From positions 1 to 43,692 of the forward strand of contig NZ_QLKQ01000067.1 of the NCBI RefSeq assembly GCF_003349955.1: a stretch of 43,692 nucleotides of DNA, read 5' to 3'. Each line of letters starts with the position of its first letter. Within the stretch, counting starts at the first letter, position 1. The notes beneath the pieces were generated by a model, which had not been told where the DNA came from, did no database searches, and worked only from the letters and a program-made list of their open reading frames with translations. Source of the stretch: Azospirillum brasilense (GTDB taxonomy: Bacteria > Pseudomonadota > Alphaproteobacteria > Azospirillales > Azospirillaceae). This document shows, piece by piece, positions 42,353 to 43,692 of the stretch. Position numbers and translations under genes: made by a program.

Positions 42353-43558
42353 ATGACCGCGCAAGGCATCTACCTCGACAACAACGCCACCACCCGCGTC
42401 GATCCGGAGGTGCTGGCGGAGATGCTGCCGCTGTTCACTGAGCAGTTCGGCAACCCCTCCTCCATGCACGGCTTCGGCGCCGCGGTGGGCGGCAAGATCG
42501 AGTGGGCGCGCAAGCAGGTGCAGGCGCTGCTCGGCGCCGCCCATGACAGCGAGATCGTCTTCACCTCCGGCGGCACGGAGAGCGACAACACCGCCATCCT
42601 GTCGGTGCTGGAGGCCTATCCGAAGAAGAAGAGCATCGTCACCAGCGTGGTCGAGCATCCCGCCGTCCTGGCGCTGTGCGACTATCTGGAGAAGAAGCGC
42701 GGCTACACCGTCCACCGCATCGGCGTGGACAAGCGGGGCAACCTCGACCTCGACGCCTACACGGCGGCGCTGGGGCCGGACGTCGCCATCGTCTCGATCA
42801 TGTGGGCAAACAACGAGACCGGGACGATCTTCCCGATCGAGGAGCTGGCCCAGCTCGCCAAGGCGGCCGGCGCGGTGTTCCACACCGACGCGGTGCAGGC
42901 GGTCGGCAAGATCCCGATGACGCTCGCCACCAGCGCCGTGGACATGCTGTCGCTGTCCGGCCACAAGCTGCACGCGCCCAAGGGCATCGGCGCGCTCTAC
43001 GTCAAGCGCGGCCTGCGCTTCCGCCCGATGCTGCGCGGCGGCCACCAGGAGCGCTCGCGCCGCGCCGGCACGGAGAACGCGCCGGGCATCGTCGGGCTGG
43101 GGGCGGCGGCCCAGCTCGCGCTCATGCACATGACCGACGAGAACACGCGGGTGAAGGCGCTGCGCGACAAGCTGGAGCAGGCCATCCTGGCCGCCGTTCC
43201 CAATTGCTTCGTCACCGGCAACCCGGCCAACCGCCTGCCCAACACCTGCAACGTCGCCTTCGAGTACATCGAGGGCGAGGCGATCCTCCTGCTGCTCAAC
43301 GAAGCCGGCATCGCCGCCTCGTCGGGGTCGGCCTGCACCTCCGGGTCGCTGGAGCCGAGCCACGTGATGCGGGCGATGGGCGTGCCCTACACCGCCGCCC
43401 ACGGCGCCACCCGCTTCTCCCTGTCGCGCGAGACGACCGAGGAGGAGATCGACCGGGTGATCGCGGTGGTCCCCGGCATCATCGCGAAGCTGCGCTCGCT
43501 GTCGCCCTACTGGTCGCAGGCGGGCGCGCCGAAGGAGTTCGCCCCAGTCTATTCGTAG
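42353..43558 (+). CDS. nifS: Cysteine desulfurase NifS (nifU-linked copy)
   Basis: It has 401 residues and is the classical NifS partner of NifU: IYLDNNATTRVDPEV at the N-terminus, HTDAVQAVGKIPM, the PLP lysine in LSGHKLHAPKG (about residue 202) and the catalytic cysteine in SSGSACTSGSLEPSH (about 326). It supplies sulfur to NifU. A second, more divergent NifS lies at 18880-20031. Nothing recognisable follows in the last 134 bases of the window. Confidence 0.98.
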   Translation: MTAQGIYLDNNATTRVDPEVLAEMLPLFTEQFGNPSSMHGFGAAVGGKIEWARKQVQALLGAAHDSEIVFTSGGTESDNTAILSVLEAYPKKKSIVTSVVEHPAVLALCDYLEKKRGYTVHRIGVDKRGNLDLDAYTAALGPDVAIVSIMWANNETGTIFPIEELAQLAKAAGAVFHTDAVQAVGKIPMTLATSAVDMLSLSGHKLHAPKGIGALYVKRGLRFRPMLRGGHQERSRRAGTENAPGIVGLGAAAQLALMHMTDENTRVKALRDKLEQAILAAVPNCFVTGNPANRLPNTCNVAFEYIEGEAILLLLNEAGIAASSGSACTSGSLEPSHVMRAMGVPYTAAHGATRFSLSRETTEEEIDRVIAVVPGIIAKLRSLSPYWSQAGAPKEFAPVYS

Positions 43559-43692
43559 AAATATTCATTCGTAACACCGAGATCGCAGGCCGGGCCGGGC
43601 CCGCGCCCCGGCAACCCGCCCGACGACACCCGCCGGGACGCGGTTCCCCGGCCCGGTCTGCGACACACCACCCTGGCACCGTTGCCCCCACC

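Noticed and set aside
41264..43402. A 712-codon antisense frame over nifU-nifS
   Set aside because: Shadow of the GC-rich sense genes; the sense frames carry all catalytic residues.
43559..43692. A minus-strand open frame at the right edge
   Set aside because: Arg/Ala/Pro-rich translation, overlaps the nifS 3' end in antisense, and has no ribosome site. The 134-base tail shows no recognisable feature.

Overview
The window is a high-GC (roughly two thirds G+C) chromosomal segment from a free-living, nitrogen-fixing alphaproteobacterium. NifH, NifD, NifK, NifA and the draT-draG pair, the order of the nif operons, and a soluble two-PAS chemoreceptor between nifK and nifE all point to Azospirillum of the brasilense/baldaniorum group. 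The species is inferred from gene content and remembered sequences; no search was run.

Bases 1-10073 are mostly ordinary flanking genes on the minus strand: glcE (cut by the window edge and carrying an in-frame palindromic repeat), glcD, two methyltransferases, rpmJ, a MepA-type murein endopeptidase, and a TetR-HlyD-ABC efflux locus with a small secreted-protein gene on the opposite strand inside it.

Bases 10441-14548 hold nifA (an oxygen-sensitive type with the C-x11-C-x19-C-x4-C signature), a convergent unknown gene, and an adenylate/guanylate cyclase fused to an FHA domain. Bases 14797-22744 form a long NifA/sigma54 operon: nifB, a 2[4Fe-4S] ferredoxin, a TPR-like protein, an LRV Fe-S protein, two nifZ-type genes, a first nifS, nifT, a small unknown, a DegT-family protein lacking its catalytic lysine, and a SIR2-like protein. 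The last three are the least understood members and the best candidates for undescribed function.

Bases 22896-24439 are housekeeping (azoreductase, class II amidotransferase). Bases 24746-26994 hold draT-draG and a nifO/ArsC-like gene, which control nitrogenase by reversible ADP-ribosylation of NifH. A helical unknown gene follows, divergent from draT. Bases 28650-32894 are nifHDK, then aerC (33431-34918). Bases 34957-40188 are nifE-nifN-nifX-DUF269-DUF683-fdxB-nifQ, the FeMo-cofactor assembly and molybdenum supply operon. A minus-strand TPR-like paralogue of the nifB-operon protein follows. Bases 40837-43558 are a NifA/sigma54-driven iscA-nifU-nifS iron-sulfur operon.

Four sigma54 promoters (nifB, nifH, nifE, iscA-nif) each have upstream TGT-N10-ACA NifA sites, and three also have an IHF-like site. 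Several copies of a G/C-rich palindromic repeat lie in intergenic spaces, and one lies inside glcE. No tRNA, rRNA, CRISPR array, insertion sequence or replication origin was recognised.
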